A stretch of DNA of 64,000 nt from Dermanyssus gallinae (Eukaryota; Arthropoda; Arachnida; Mesostigmata; Dermanyssidae). A model generated the notes under the pieces. That model ran no database searches, was not told the DNA's origin, and saw nothing but the letters and a program-made list of their open reading frames with translations. The position numbers and the translations under genes are program-made. Where the stretch lies: NCBI GenBank assembly GCA_003439945.1, contig QVRM01005234.1, positions 248,001 through 312,000 of the forward strand. The letters run 5' to 3'. Of the stretch, positions 22,300 to 30,339 are shown piece by piece; the stretch's first letter is position 1; the number at the start of each line of letters is the position of its first letter.

Positions 22300-22990
22300 A
22301 CTTAACGAATCTGCTATTCAACCCTCACGTAAAAAAAAATCGGCCGCAGAGGTTGAGTATCCACTTACACTTGAACAGCACACAATTAATCTTCCCTTTG
22401 AGGAAGAAGAAGTATGCCAAGTTATCCGATCCCTTCCTAGATGGAAAAGTAGTAGGCCAGATCGGGTCTGCTCCGAACATTGGGTGCAATCGGAACCGCT
22501 CTTAAAGGGGATCCTCTGTGACTTCTTTAATAGAATTATGGAGGAAGGGCGAATGCCCAGAGTTTGGCATATGTCTAGCCTCTCTCTGTTATTCAAGGGT
22601 AAACGCGGCGACGAGCAGTTCGGATTTAGAAAAAGCATGGGGACCCGCGACGCCATCCACGTTTTGCAATCCGAAGTAGAGTGGGCAGTGTCTCGTTCAG
22701 GAGGCCATCTGTATGCAGTCTTCATTGACTGCGTCAAAACCTTTGACAAGGCTCCGCACGATCTTATGATCGATTGTTTTAGACAGAGTGGCATAGGTGG
22801 AGCTCTTCTGCGAGTAGTTTCTAGTTTGTCGACGATGATACACTATTGGTCGAAGGAAGGAGCGGCGTGCTTGAGGTAACGCAGAATGTTGGGACTCCTC
22901 AGGGAGACCCACTAAGCTGCATCTCGTCCACGCTGCTTCTGGCCGATCTTGTTCAATACGTGCGTCGGTACGGCAGTGCGCTTGTTTATA
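22300..22990 (+). pseudogene. Reverse transcriptase fingers/palm fragments
   Basis: Pieces in more than one frame: a segment with EEEVCQVIRSLPRWKSSRPD, then ILCDFFNRIMEEGRMP, SLLFKGKRGDEQFGFRKSMG and GHLYAVFIDCVKTFDKAPHD (first catalytic Asp box), and after a frameshift NVGTPQGDPLS. Between KGK and EQFGF the finger region usually occupied by dozens of residues is missing. After a stretch that reads LVYTKDS the YADD motif is deleted. The enzyme is therefore dead. Confidence 0.8.
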
Positions 22991-22999
22991 CTAAAGACT

Positions 23000-23538
23000 C
23001 TGCCAAAGTTGGCGTATAGTTTAGACCGAGTGTGGCAACACCTATCTCAAGCTAATCTTAATTTGCTTGAAAACAATTCACACTATACATGAAGCAAGTA
23101 CTCTGCCTTTAAATCAAGGCGAGAAGCCGCTTCGTGTATGTATTGTCCGACTGTGCGCCGATGGTGGAGATGCTTCGGCTTAGGCTGCGTATGCCATTGA
23201 CGGAGACACTTAACCATTTCTTGGGAGAGTGGCGACGCAAATTCACGGAGGCAGCGACGGAGGTAAGAACGCTTGACGTATTTAGGTCTCCTTGGTTGTG
23301 GGCCGGAGTGGCCAGCGATGACAGGCATGTATATACCAGGTACATCGTACACGGGTTCCATTACATCGTATGCTTCCGTAGGGAGTTCCATGAAGCCTAT
23401 AGTACTCAGTGTATTTGTCGGTTCTGCTCGCAGCAATGCGCTAAGTACCACGCGGTTGATTGTCCGGCACTGCAACGAAGATCTTTACACTTCTTCTCTC
23501 GGTGGAACGGCAGGACAACAAGTATTTATGTTTATTAA
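23000..23538 (+). pseudogene. ORF2 C-terminal domain with Cys/His motif
   Basis: After TLPKLAYSLDRVWQHLSQA (thumb) and a short frame break, the frame 23134-23538 contains RLRLRMPLTETLNHFLGEW, HVYTRYIVHGFHYIVC and CICRFCSQQCAKYHAVDC. The Cys/His spacing C-x2-C-x3-C-x3-H-x3-C is identical to that of the copy at 11 kb. The motif may bind nucleic acid, as terminal zinc fingers do in other non-LTR clades. This role is inferred. Confidence 0.8.
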
Positions 23539-23759
23539 TAACATGAACTATTTTGTACATACTCTATTTGAGTGAAATAAATATGATTGATTGAGTGCTC
23601 TCTTAAACGTTGGTCATCAGTTCGTTGATGGTCGTGGAATTATTAACGTACAGTTTATTCTTCAAAAAATATAAAATGTCGAACGGCATGAAATCGCATG
23701 ATCTTTAAGGCCAGTGAACGTTCCCGCTCGAGATTACCCGTTCGGGACACTTCAGCTTT

Positions 23760-24110
23760 AAAAGTTCACCCTTAAAAATTACCCGCTGTGTGGCCTGCGA
23801 CATCACCTTGTTCGAACCAGAGTTTACTCGAATTGATTTCGTCCAAATTCGACCAAAGACAATTAAGTATCATGCTGCGAAAACGCTTGCTATTGATAGT
23901 GGAGTAACAATTGGGTCCAATGATTCCATTAGGTTAGAGGCTGAACCAGACTGCCACTTATGGCACGTTTAACAGCTCTGTAAAATACGTGAGGGTTTTC
24001 AGTCGTCACAGATAAGACAGTTTTATTTAACAAGACTTCCATTCAGATAGAAATAGGCTTTGGCCGAAAACAATCGTTTTTTACCAAATCGGTAATAAAC
24101 TTTAAAATCT
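23760..24110 (-). pseudogene. Decayed mariner/Tc-type transposase relic
   Basis: On the minus strand AYFYLNGSLVK (about 24030-24066) parallels the FHLSGxVNxQN segment that follows the first catalytic residue in arthropod DDE_3 transposases. LWFEQGDVAGHTA (about 23790-23830) parallels WFQQDGAxxHxA around the second. Stops and frame changes lie between. The motif CATTCAGATAGAAAT is shared with the relic at 59.6-59.9 kb. Only a weak call is possible without profile searches. Confidence 0.5.
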
Positions 24111-24572
24111 CGGAAGACATTTTTTTAAGTTTAATCTCTTCTGATGGTCCGTGAGCTTGAACTGTTGTGTCAGCTAAATCTAATTTGGATACTTCGCTAG
24201 ATTCGACCTCAAAATACGCAAGGCTGAGGTGCGCAAAGAGCCCAGTTGTCTCACATTCTAACCACTACAAATCCAGTCGGCCTCTTTGTACCTCGTCGGG
24301 AGTGGCCGCAGTACTGTCTTCTCGAGACTACTTCCCTGGCCATCTTATCTTGTCTTTAAGGCTGTCCGACTTCGTGAGCCGGCTATTTTCACCTCGGAGA
24401 CAAATTCTGCAAATCTTCACAAAACAATATACCAGGATTCATAATCCTTGAGGAACGCCTCTACAAGGGTGTGGGCCTCTTCTGGGTTGAATATACTTGG
24501 ATAATATATATTTATTTGTGTCTTTAAAAATACAATTGTCTTGTATGAACGTTTCAAATAATTATACAAATA

Positions 24573-24932
24573 TTAAAAGTGGTTAAAGCTAACCTCCTGC
24601 GCGTCCGCACCTTGTCTGTGCCGAGTCGCATCTGATAGGCTATTCAACGACGGTACCGCCGCACACGATGCCGCGTGGTACCTGGGGCATCTTTCACCAC
24701 ATCTTATACAGACACATGTATCTGCAGGTGCATGAAACCCCCCTGTTCCGCATAAAACGTGATGAAAGCCATGAACAGCAAAGCGCGTGAGAACGTGTCG
24801 GTTCGTTCGTCCGGCCTGTTTCCATGTTTCAGAGGTAATCGCACCCGTGCTATAGAAATCAGGATCGATCTCCGCCATTTTCCCCTCCCAAGAGCTGATA
24901 AATTGCGCGTAGGCCACACGTAGGAGTGGAAG
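24573..24932 (-). pseudogene. ORF2 C-terminal Cys/His domain, displaced by a frameshift
   Basis: After a one-base shift within CTTCCACTCC (around 24930 on the minus strand) the family C-terminus continues: AYAQFISSWEGKMAEID, then HVLTRFAVHGFHHVLCG and CVCIRCGERCPRYHAASC. The Cys/His spacing again is C-x2-C-x3-C-x3-H-x3-C. Alignment by eye with the copies at 11 and 23 kb shows that residues on both sides of the shift belong to one protein. A sequencing error in the homopolymer-like stretch is an alternative to a real mutation. Confidence 0.8.
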
Positions 24933-27606
24933 GGAGTTTGAATCTACGCTTTAGGTCCTCTATTAGCAACGGCGTGTCACATAGCAGATACACGTATCTG
25001 TTTAGCGATGTGCGATGCAGACCTAGAGCTCGCTTCAGGAATGCAGGCTTAATCCGCTCGAGTTTTTCGAGTTGCGCCGACGAGAGATAATCCCAGATGA
25101 CCTGTATTCCGTAGGAGGCGACTGGCGCTACCGTCATGTTGAACAAAGCTAGCGTCGTTTGTAGGGATAGTCTCGAAGGTGTTCGTATACTAACACTTGC
25201 AACCAGGGCTCGGCGCGCTCTGTCTGTAATGTGCTCCACGAAGGACCGACCGTTTGTAGGGAGTATCACCCCTAGATATTTGAAGCTGTTTACATATTTC
25301 AGGGATGTCCTGTTTATATGCAGAGCATCAGAAGCCGCAAGACGACCGCCGCGTCGGAATTTCATGGCTTCTGTCTTGCCCATATTTATCAATAGGCCAG
25401 CCTCTTCCACATACCCCGACAGCCTTGCCAGCGCCTGCTGAACGTGAAACCGACTTCTCCCAAAAATCACAAGATCATCGGCATATAGCAGAGTTTTCAC
25501 GTGTCCCGACTGGTCTTGAACGCGTCGTGGCAAATCGCTCAGTAATAGGGAGAAGAGTAGCGGGCTTAGATTGTCACCCTGTGCTACACCCGTGGACTGG
25601 ACAAACGGGTCTAGGAGCGCTACTCCGTCGTCTATGCTCACTGAATTTGCCTGCAGTATGGCCTTAATCAGCAGTAGCATGTTTTCAGGAACCCCGCACT
25701 GAGTAAGTTTGATTAAAATCTTGTCACGTGGCGCCATATCGAACGCAGATTTAAAATCCACAAATACCGCATATAGTGCATGTTTTGGCCTCCGGATCGC
25801 CTGATGTACCTCTTGAAGCAAGATCTCACACGAGGTCATCGTGGAGTGACCTGCACGAAATCCATGCTGCTCAGGCGGGATACAGGAGCAAGCCTCCAGG
25901 TACCTTGTCAACCGCCGAGTGATGAGAAGAGCCAGCAGTTTGTAGCAGCAGCTCTTTTTCGCGATAGCCCGCCATGAGGATGCGTCAAGAGGGCTGCCTT
26001 TGTTCTTCGGGATGATGCTAAGGAGAGCATTGCTCCAGCATGCTGGCAGACGTCCATGTCGTAGGCAGGCGTTGAACAGACTTGTCCAACAAGGAAACAT
26101 GTCGGCCGCATACTTCAGGTGTTCGTTGCGGATCAGGTCCGGCCCAGCCGCCTTGTTCGACTGAAGATATTCCAGCGCACGCAGAACCTCAAACACTGAA
26201 AACTCGGCGCCTAAAGCCTCACGCATGGCGGTCGTTTCCTCGTCCCATACACAGGCATAAAATGGGACCTCTCGAGGGATGGTATCCGTCGCCGCGTACA
26301 TCCCTCTAAAGTGCTCTATTAGCACATCAGAGCTGATAGGGCATGCCGTCGGCCTGTCTCGCGTCAGCCATCTGTACGGCTCCTTCGATGCCCTTATTAC
26401 TAACTTGTCCTCTTCTCTTGCAAGGTGCTGCTGACGGGCTGATTCGAGTATTCGACGGTACCGGCTTCTTACAAGGATGAAAAGAGGTCTCAATGCTGGA
26501 TGCCGTCGCGCCAGTTCGCGAGTCAGTTGTAATGCGGTGGAGGCCATCTTACATGTCGCATTAAACCACGGGCGCTGGCGTCGCGGCCTCACCTCTGCCA
26601 CTGACGATTTCAGGACGTCGGTTAAAGTGCAGGCGTAAGAATCGATATCTGGATCGCGAGGAACAGGAAACAAGGCTGCCAGCTTGGGGCCTAATTTGGT
26701 CGGGTCCAGCGCCTTAGGAAGACCAACGTTTCTTCCGGGTGGAGCTGCCTCTCGCGTGAGAAGCAACTCGATTCCCACTGGAACGTGCCATCTTAGAGAG
26801 CTGCCTTCGCATAGTGCATTATTCTTGCCAATGTAAAGAGATCTTTCCGGTTGGACATTTGTAGCAAATATGTCGATTACCGCCCGCCCCATGAAACCTT
26901 CGAACGTGGAGATGCTGCTATCGGAGAGTAGACGACATCCGAAGTCCCCGAGCAGCGCATGCAGAGTGCGTGTACGTAGTTCATCCGGCTTGTCGAAGCG
27001 TGTGTTTAGATCACCGGCCAGGATGAGTGGAGTGGACAGAGAAGGAAGGGCATGCATTGCGCGAGTGATCTTGTCAATCAGAACCGTCGTATTCTCACTG
27101 GGTGAGGGACGAACATAAGCGGCTATGATACTACATCTGCTGCCGTTCAGTACCAACAAATCGTCCTCTGCAAGTACTACTTTGACATCCCCAAGCTTCT
27201 GGTTGTACAGCACCGATACCCCGCCGCTCGGTCGACCTCGCCCTGAGGGAGGCCGAGCCAAGCAGTGGAATGCGTAGAAACCCGGTAATTCAAATTGCTT
27301 TGTTTCCCAGGTCTCCGTAAGAACGACGGCATCAATGCCTGAAAGTGCAGATTGTGGCAGTAAAGATAGTGCCCGCGAAGCGCCTTCTACATTCCATTGC
27401 ACGATGGTTATCTTGTCAAGCAACTCTCCGCCGTCTGCGCCAATTCTCAGTCGAACCGACGGCCCTGGGTCCAACCTCTGCTCTGTGGACGACCGTGAGT
27501 TCTGCTGTAGTGCGGATCGTTGTGCTGCGAAGTCCGTTGCGACTGCACGTTCGCGAGTACTTGCTTCAGTACTGCTTCCAGAGACGAGAGTGTAGCTGGA
27601 AACCAT
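24859..27606 (-). CDS. Non-LTR retrotransposon ORF2: AP endonuclease and reverse transcriptase
   Basis: The 915-residue frame has an apurinic-type endonuclease at about residues 65-280 (WN72, TE98TW, GD199LN, ID245IFATN, and RWH274VPV where SDHxPV is usual). After a basic linker the reverse transcriptase covers about 470-790 (LQSNKAAGPD, EQHGFRAGHST, VFVD617FKSAFD, GVAQGDNLSP, YAD710D711). The QGD box differs from the QGS typical of CR1 and is closer to R2, Tx1 or RTE-like enzymes. A thumb region follows (GIQVIWDYLSSAQLEKLER). The frame ends in a wrong reading frame after LKRRFKLPS. The natural C-terminus lies in the next frame (24573-24930). The enzyme would nick DNA and prime cDNA synthesis from the nick. 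The first Met at 27606 may not be the true start. Confidence 0.9.
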   Translation of the reverse strand: MVSSYTLVSGSSTEASTRERAVATDFAAQRSALQQNSRSSTEQRLDPGPSVRLRIGADGGELLDKITIVQWNVEGASRALSLLPQSALSGIDAVVLTETWETKQFELPGFYAFHCLARPPSGRGRPSGGVSVLYNQKLGDVKVVLAEDDLLVLNGSRCSIIAAYVRPSPSENTTVLIDKITRAMHALPSLSTPLILAGDLNTRFDKPDELRTRTLHALLGDFGCRLLSDSSISTFEGFMGRAVIDIFATNVQPERSLYIGKNNALCEGSSLRWHVPVGIELLLTREAAPPGRNVGLPKALDPTKLGPKLAALFPVPRDPDIDSYACTLTDVLKSSVAEVRPRRQRPWFNATCKMASTALQLTRELARRHPALRPLFILVRSRYRRILESARQQHLAREEDKLVIRASKEPYRWLTRDRPTACPISSDVLIEHFRGMYAATDTIPREVPFYACVWDEETTAMREALGAEFSVFEVLRALEYLQSNKAAGPDLIRNEHLKYAADMFPCWTSLFNACLRHGRLPACWSNALLSIIPKNKGSPLDASSWRAIAKKSCCYKLLALLITRRLTRYLEACSCIPPEQHGFRAGHSTMTSCEILLQEVHQAIRRPKHALYAVFVDFKSAFDMAPRDKILIKLTQCGVPENMLLLIKAILQANSVSIDDGVALLDPFVQSTGVAQGDNLSPLLFSLLLSDLPRRVQDQSGHVKTLLYADDLVIFGRSRFHVQQALARLSGYVEEAGLLINMGKTEAMKFRRGGRLAASDALHINRTSLKYVNSFKYLGVILPTNGRSFVEHITDRARRALVASVSIRTPSRLSLQTTLALFNMTVAPVASYGIQVIWDYLSSAQLEKLERIKPAFLKRALGLHRTSLNRYVYLLCDTPLLIEDLKRRFKLPSTPTCGLRAIYQLLGGENGGDRS

Positions 27607-28895
27607 TCTTTCTGACCGGATGAAGTTCTGTCGACGGGACGCGGTTTGTGATGAGTGGCCCGAGCACGGGTTGAAGAGCGGCGGCGAGGCGTAGGTGGCG
27701 GTTTCGCGAGAGACGCACTGGGAGGGTGGGCCGCTTTGTCCGGGTGCTGATGCGCCTGTAGCCCGCTGGTCCCCGGAGGTCTCTTGAATGTTGCATTCTC
27801 CGGTTCGGACGTCAGTACCTTTTTCAGTTTCAGCGGCTTTACTCCTAAAAAAGCATTTATCCTTCGTGCCAGGATTGCCGCGATTTTCATGGAAACGTCT
27901 CCCTTGTAGGAGTACCGACCGCTTTCAACAACTTGTCGTTGTATCACAGTCAACGGCAGTGCAAAAAAGGGTGTATCTTCCTCAGCCGCCTTTGAAGAGA
28001 TAGCATCATTCCCGGCCTTGCATTCTGCCGAGAAAAGCGGGACGGACAGCACATGAAGTTCTGACTCGGGTCTACTCGCTTTCAGCTTCGCGCCAAAACT
28101 TTCCACCGTCTCAATGTAGGTGTCTTTCTCGAACTCCATGCACTCATGATAGCCGGCCTGAATAAAGACGGCCACTGGACCATCCGTCCTGCTGATATAT
28201 TTCTCAGCTTCTTCAACGATGCTCTTCGCGTCCATTCCTTTTGCTGAGCGGACTGCTATAGATGTCTTTTTGGGAAACAGTTCCCTTAGCGCTGGTCGCA
28301 ATGACTCCACTACACTGTCACCAACTACCAATACCGTTTTCATTGGAGGGCGCTGGCTTTTGGCTCTAGCAGCTTTAACAGAGCCACCTGTCATCTCTAC
28401 GTCCGTTCCTGTTGTCCCGGTAGCCTCGCGTCTCTGATCTAATTTGGCCACCTCTGCCTCGAGCGCTAGTACGCGGTGGAAGAGAAACGACACACATCCC
28501 ATAGCCTCCGTGTCGAGTGAACAGGCGTCCAAACATTTCATGAAGCGCTCCATCGTCCAATCAGCCGTTGGGACACTGCACACTCTGCACCGCCAGATGG
28601 CCGCGGGACCAGCTGACGGGTCTGCTTCCTCACTGACCTGGCAAGCTGTGTGGAACACTCTTCTGCACTTGGAGCAGCAAAGGATGAGACCACCTTGAAT
28701 CTCCTCATCGCACCTCGAGCAGGTTCTAGTATCACACAATCGACTGTCTTTTGCGCGCGGATGTTGTGTTGGAGACGTTGTGCGTTTGCGATTAGTAGTA
28801 GCTAACGCAATTCCCGAGCTGCCGGCCAGCTGGGATTGTTTTTGTTGATTTTGTGCATCGCGAGATCCCTCACCAACCATCCCGTCGTTTATCAT
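27447..28895 (-). CDS. Non-LTR retrotransposon ORF1 protein: PHD finger plus SGNH-like domain
   Basis: The 482-residue frame has a basic N-terminus and then a C4HC3 zinc finger of PHD type at about residues 59-106 (C59-x2-C62, C74-x2-C77, FH82-x2-C85, WRC103-x2-C106). A coiled-coil-like stretch follows near 140-156. Next is a fold resembling SGNH esterases at about 186-350: VLVVGDSVVESL gives the GDS box at 192-194, and FIQAGYHE occupies the place of the usual GxND box. The expected D-x-x-H near the end is not seen, so hydrolase activity is doubtful. The C-terminus is Pro/Arg-rich. PHD and esterase domains in ORF1 are known from CR1-type elements, where ORF1 is thought to bind RNA or chromatin. 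The start at 28895 is the first Met of the open frame. Confidence 0.85.
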   Translation of the reverse strand: MINDGMVGEGSRDAQNQQKQSQLAGSSGIALATTNRKRTTSPTQHPRAKDSRLCDTRTCSRCDEEIQGGLILCCSKCRRVFHTACQVSEEADPSAGPAAIWRCRVCSVPTADWTMERFMKCLDACSLDTEAMGCVSFLFHRVLALEAEVAKLDQRREATGTTGTDVEMTGGSVKAARAKSQRPPMKTVLVVGDSVVESLRPALRELFPKKTSIAVRSAKGMDAKSIVEEAEKYISRTDGPVAVFIQAGYHECMEFEKDTYIETVESFGAKLKASRPESELHVLSVPLFSAECKAGNDAISSKAAEEDTPFFALPLTVIQRQVVESGRYSYKGDVSMKIAAILARRINAFLGVKPLKLKKVLTSEPENATFKRPPGTSGLQAHQHPDKAAHPPSASLAKPPPTPRRRSSTRARATHHKPRPVDRTSSGQKEWFPATLSSLEAVLKQVLANVQSQRTSQHNDPHYSRTHGRPQSRGWTQGRRFD

Positions 28896-29359
28896 TTTTC
28901 GAACCGGTCCGACCAGCTACAAGGTAGAAGAAACTCTTAAACGACGGAAAACTGTCAATGATGAGACTGTCAACACTGACACTTGAAGAAGTCGTGCGTA
29001 AGTGCACTCAGATCTCCTCACCATACATTCAGAACGGGTGATCCGATCGGCGCCGGCGCGCAGAAATACCGAAAGACATCCGTATCAGGCGATGCGCGGG
29101 GTCGAGACGAGACGAACGACACCTAGCAAGCTCCTAACTAACACCGTTGGCATGCGCCCACTGAGTGAGTTTCGGGAGCACGCTAAAACACGACCGCACA
29201 GTTCGAACGTTCGTTCGATAACTGGTTGAATATACGACTAAGGGGAAGTCAGCTTTACCAATGCGGTGAAGGTATCGTCGAAGGCAGGCATTGTGGCCTA
29301 TTAGCAGTTGCGCGAATGGAAAAGTAAGCGAGCCATGTTTCAAACTGTACTATTTTTGG

Positions 29360-29960
29360 AGATCAGGGGTATCGATTTTGTCCAAGATCCAAGGTGACCC
29401 GGCAGGATTGCTTCTTATTGCTGGCTCAAATTGTTTAATGTTTTTGTTCCGCTGATTAGTAGTTCATCCACGCAAACGTTAATTAAGCAGAACCTTAAAG
29501 CTAGTTCGTTTACTCTTAATTCCCGAAGATTCTGTCCAGAGAGAACTTCTTCTCTCTCTTGAAAGTGCTAGGCAGAATCACGCTCAGGTACTTTACCATG
29601 GGCGTGGGTAATACTGGGTGCCCTTCTAGGCCTAAATTTAGATTCTGTGGAGCACGCTTCAGCCCGTTTGAAAACAGTACTTCTGTCTAGAGAGGTTAAT
29701 TGTGAAGCCAATATGAGATCTTTTGTGTGAAGGTGTTGTCGGAAATCCACCATGACTCTGTTAGCTGTTCCTTCAAGCAGATATTTGGTATGGGCGGTAA
29801 CGATCAGTGCCAGATCCTCTACGGTGACGCCAAAATAAACTCCCAGGGGACGTGTATCTCTCTATCAAGAGTTATAATCTACAGGGTTGGTCCTAGTACG
29901 GACCCTTGTGTTGGACGCCGGCTGTGGCCGCATAGTCCACACCTTTGTAAGTAGATACTC
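29360..29960 (-). pseudogene. Decayed reverse transcriptase of another (R1-like?) non-LTR clade
   Basis: The minus strand encodes VEDLALIVTAHTKYLLEGTA and, after frame changes, VKYLSVILPSTF. In R1/TRAS-type enzymes the matching segments are YADDLALxVxAxxxxxLExxAN and xKYLGVxLDxxLxF. The catalytic YADD has become a VED-like sequence and several stops intervene. Clade assignment rests on these two motifs only. The relic lies immediately 5' of the nearly full-length element. Confidence 0.5.
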
Positions 29961-30339
29961 GGTCTTTTAGATACGGCCACTAGGGCACGTCGTAACTAGT
30001 GGGATACGCCTTTGTTTATGGCGTCCAATAAAGCAAATTAAGCACAGACACAGCTAATTATCAAAGTCCTATTCCGGTAGTGGCACGAGTGATAAAGAAA
30101 AAAGTGTTTGTGTTTCGTATTGCACCTAGCCTTACCGCCACGGAGATGTACAATATCATCAAACGTAAACCCAGATCATCCTTTGCAGTAGGGTAACTTA
30201 ACACTATTCACAGCTCATATACTTCATTTTGGCTGCACTGTACTTGACCTATAATTTTGGTCACACGGCACGGTGACAATGGCGTACTTTATTCGCCTAT
30301 CACTGAGAAGAAATGAAATTGCTGTTTGACGATGATATT

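Larger units (their letters stand above)
21424..23591 (+). mobile_element. Non-LTR retrotransposon copy, 5'-truncated and internally deleted
   Basis: In order on the plus strand: C-terminal half of an AP endonuclease (21460-21850), an RT-preceding linker (to 22278), RT fingers and palm pieces in broken frames (22300-22990), a deletion that removes the YADD region, then the thumb and the C-terminal Cys/His domain (23000-23530). The tail AATAAATATGATTGATTGA ends near 23591. It is tail-to-tail with the minus-strand element at 24.5-29.2 kb and closer in sequence to the copy at 11-12.4 kb. Confidence 0.85.
24499..29230 (-). mobile_element. Nearly full-length two-ORF non-LTR retrotransposon
   Basis: On the minus strand: a possible 5' UTR (about 29230-28896), ORF1 (28895-27447), overlapping ORF2 (27606-24859), a frameshifted C-terminal domain (to 24573), and a 3' region ending near 24499 with CACAAATAAATATATATTAT. 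ORF2 lies in the -1 frame relative to ORF1 with about 160 bp of overlap. This suggests translation by reinitiation, frameshift or internal start. The element appears damaged by only one frameshift near 24930, so it is the youngest retrotransposon in the window. Exact ends are uncertain because no target-site duplication was identified. Confidence 0.85.
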
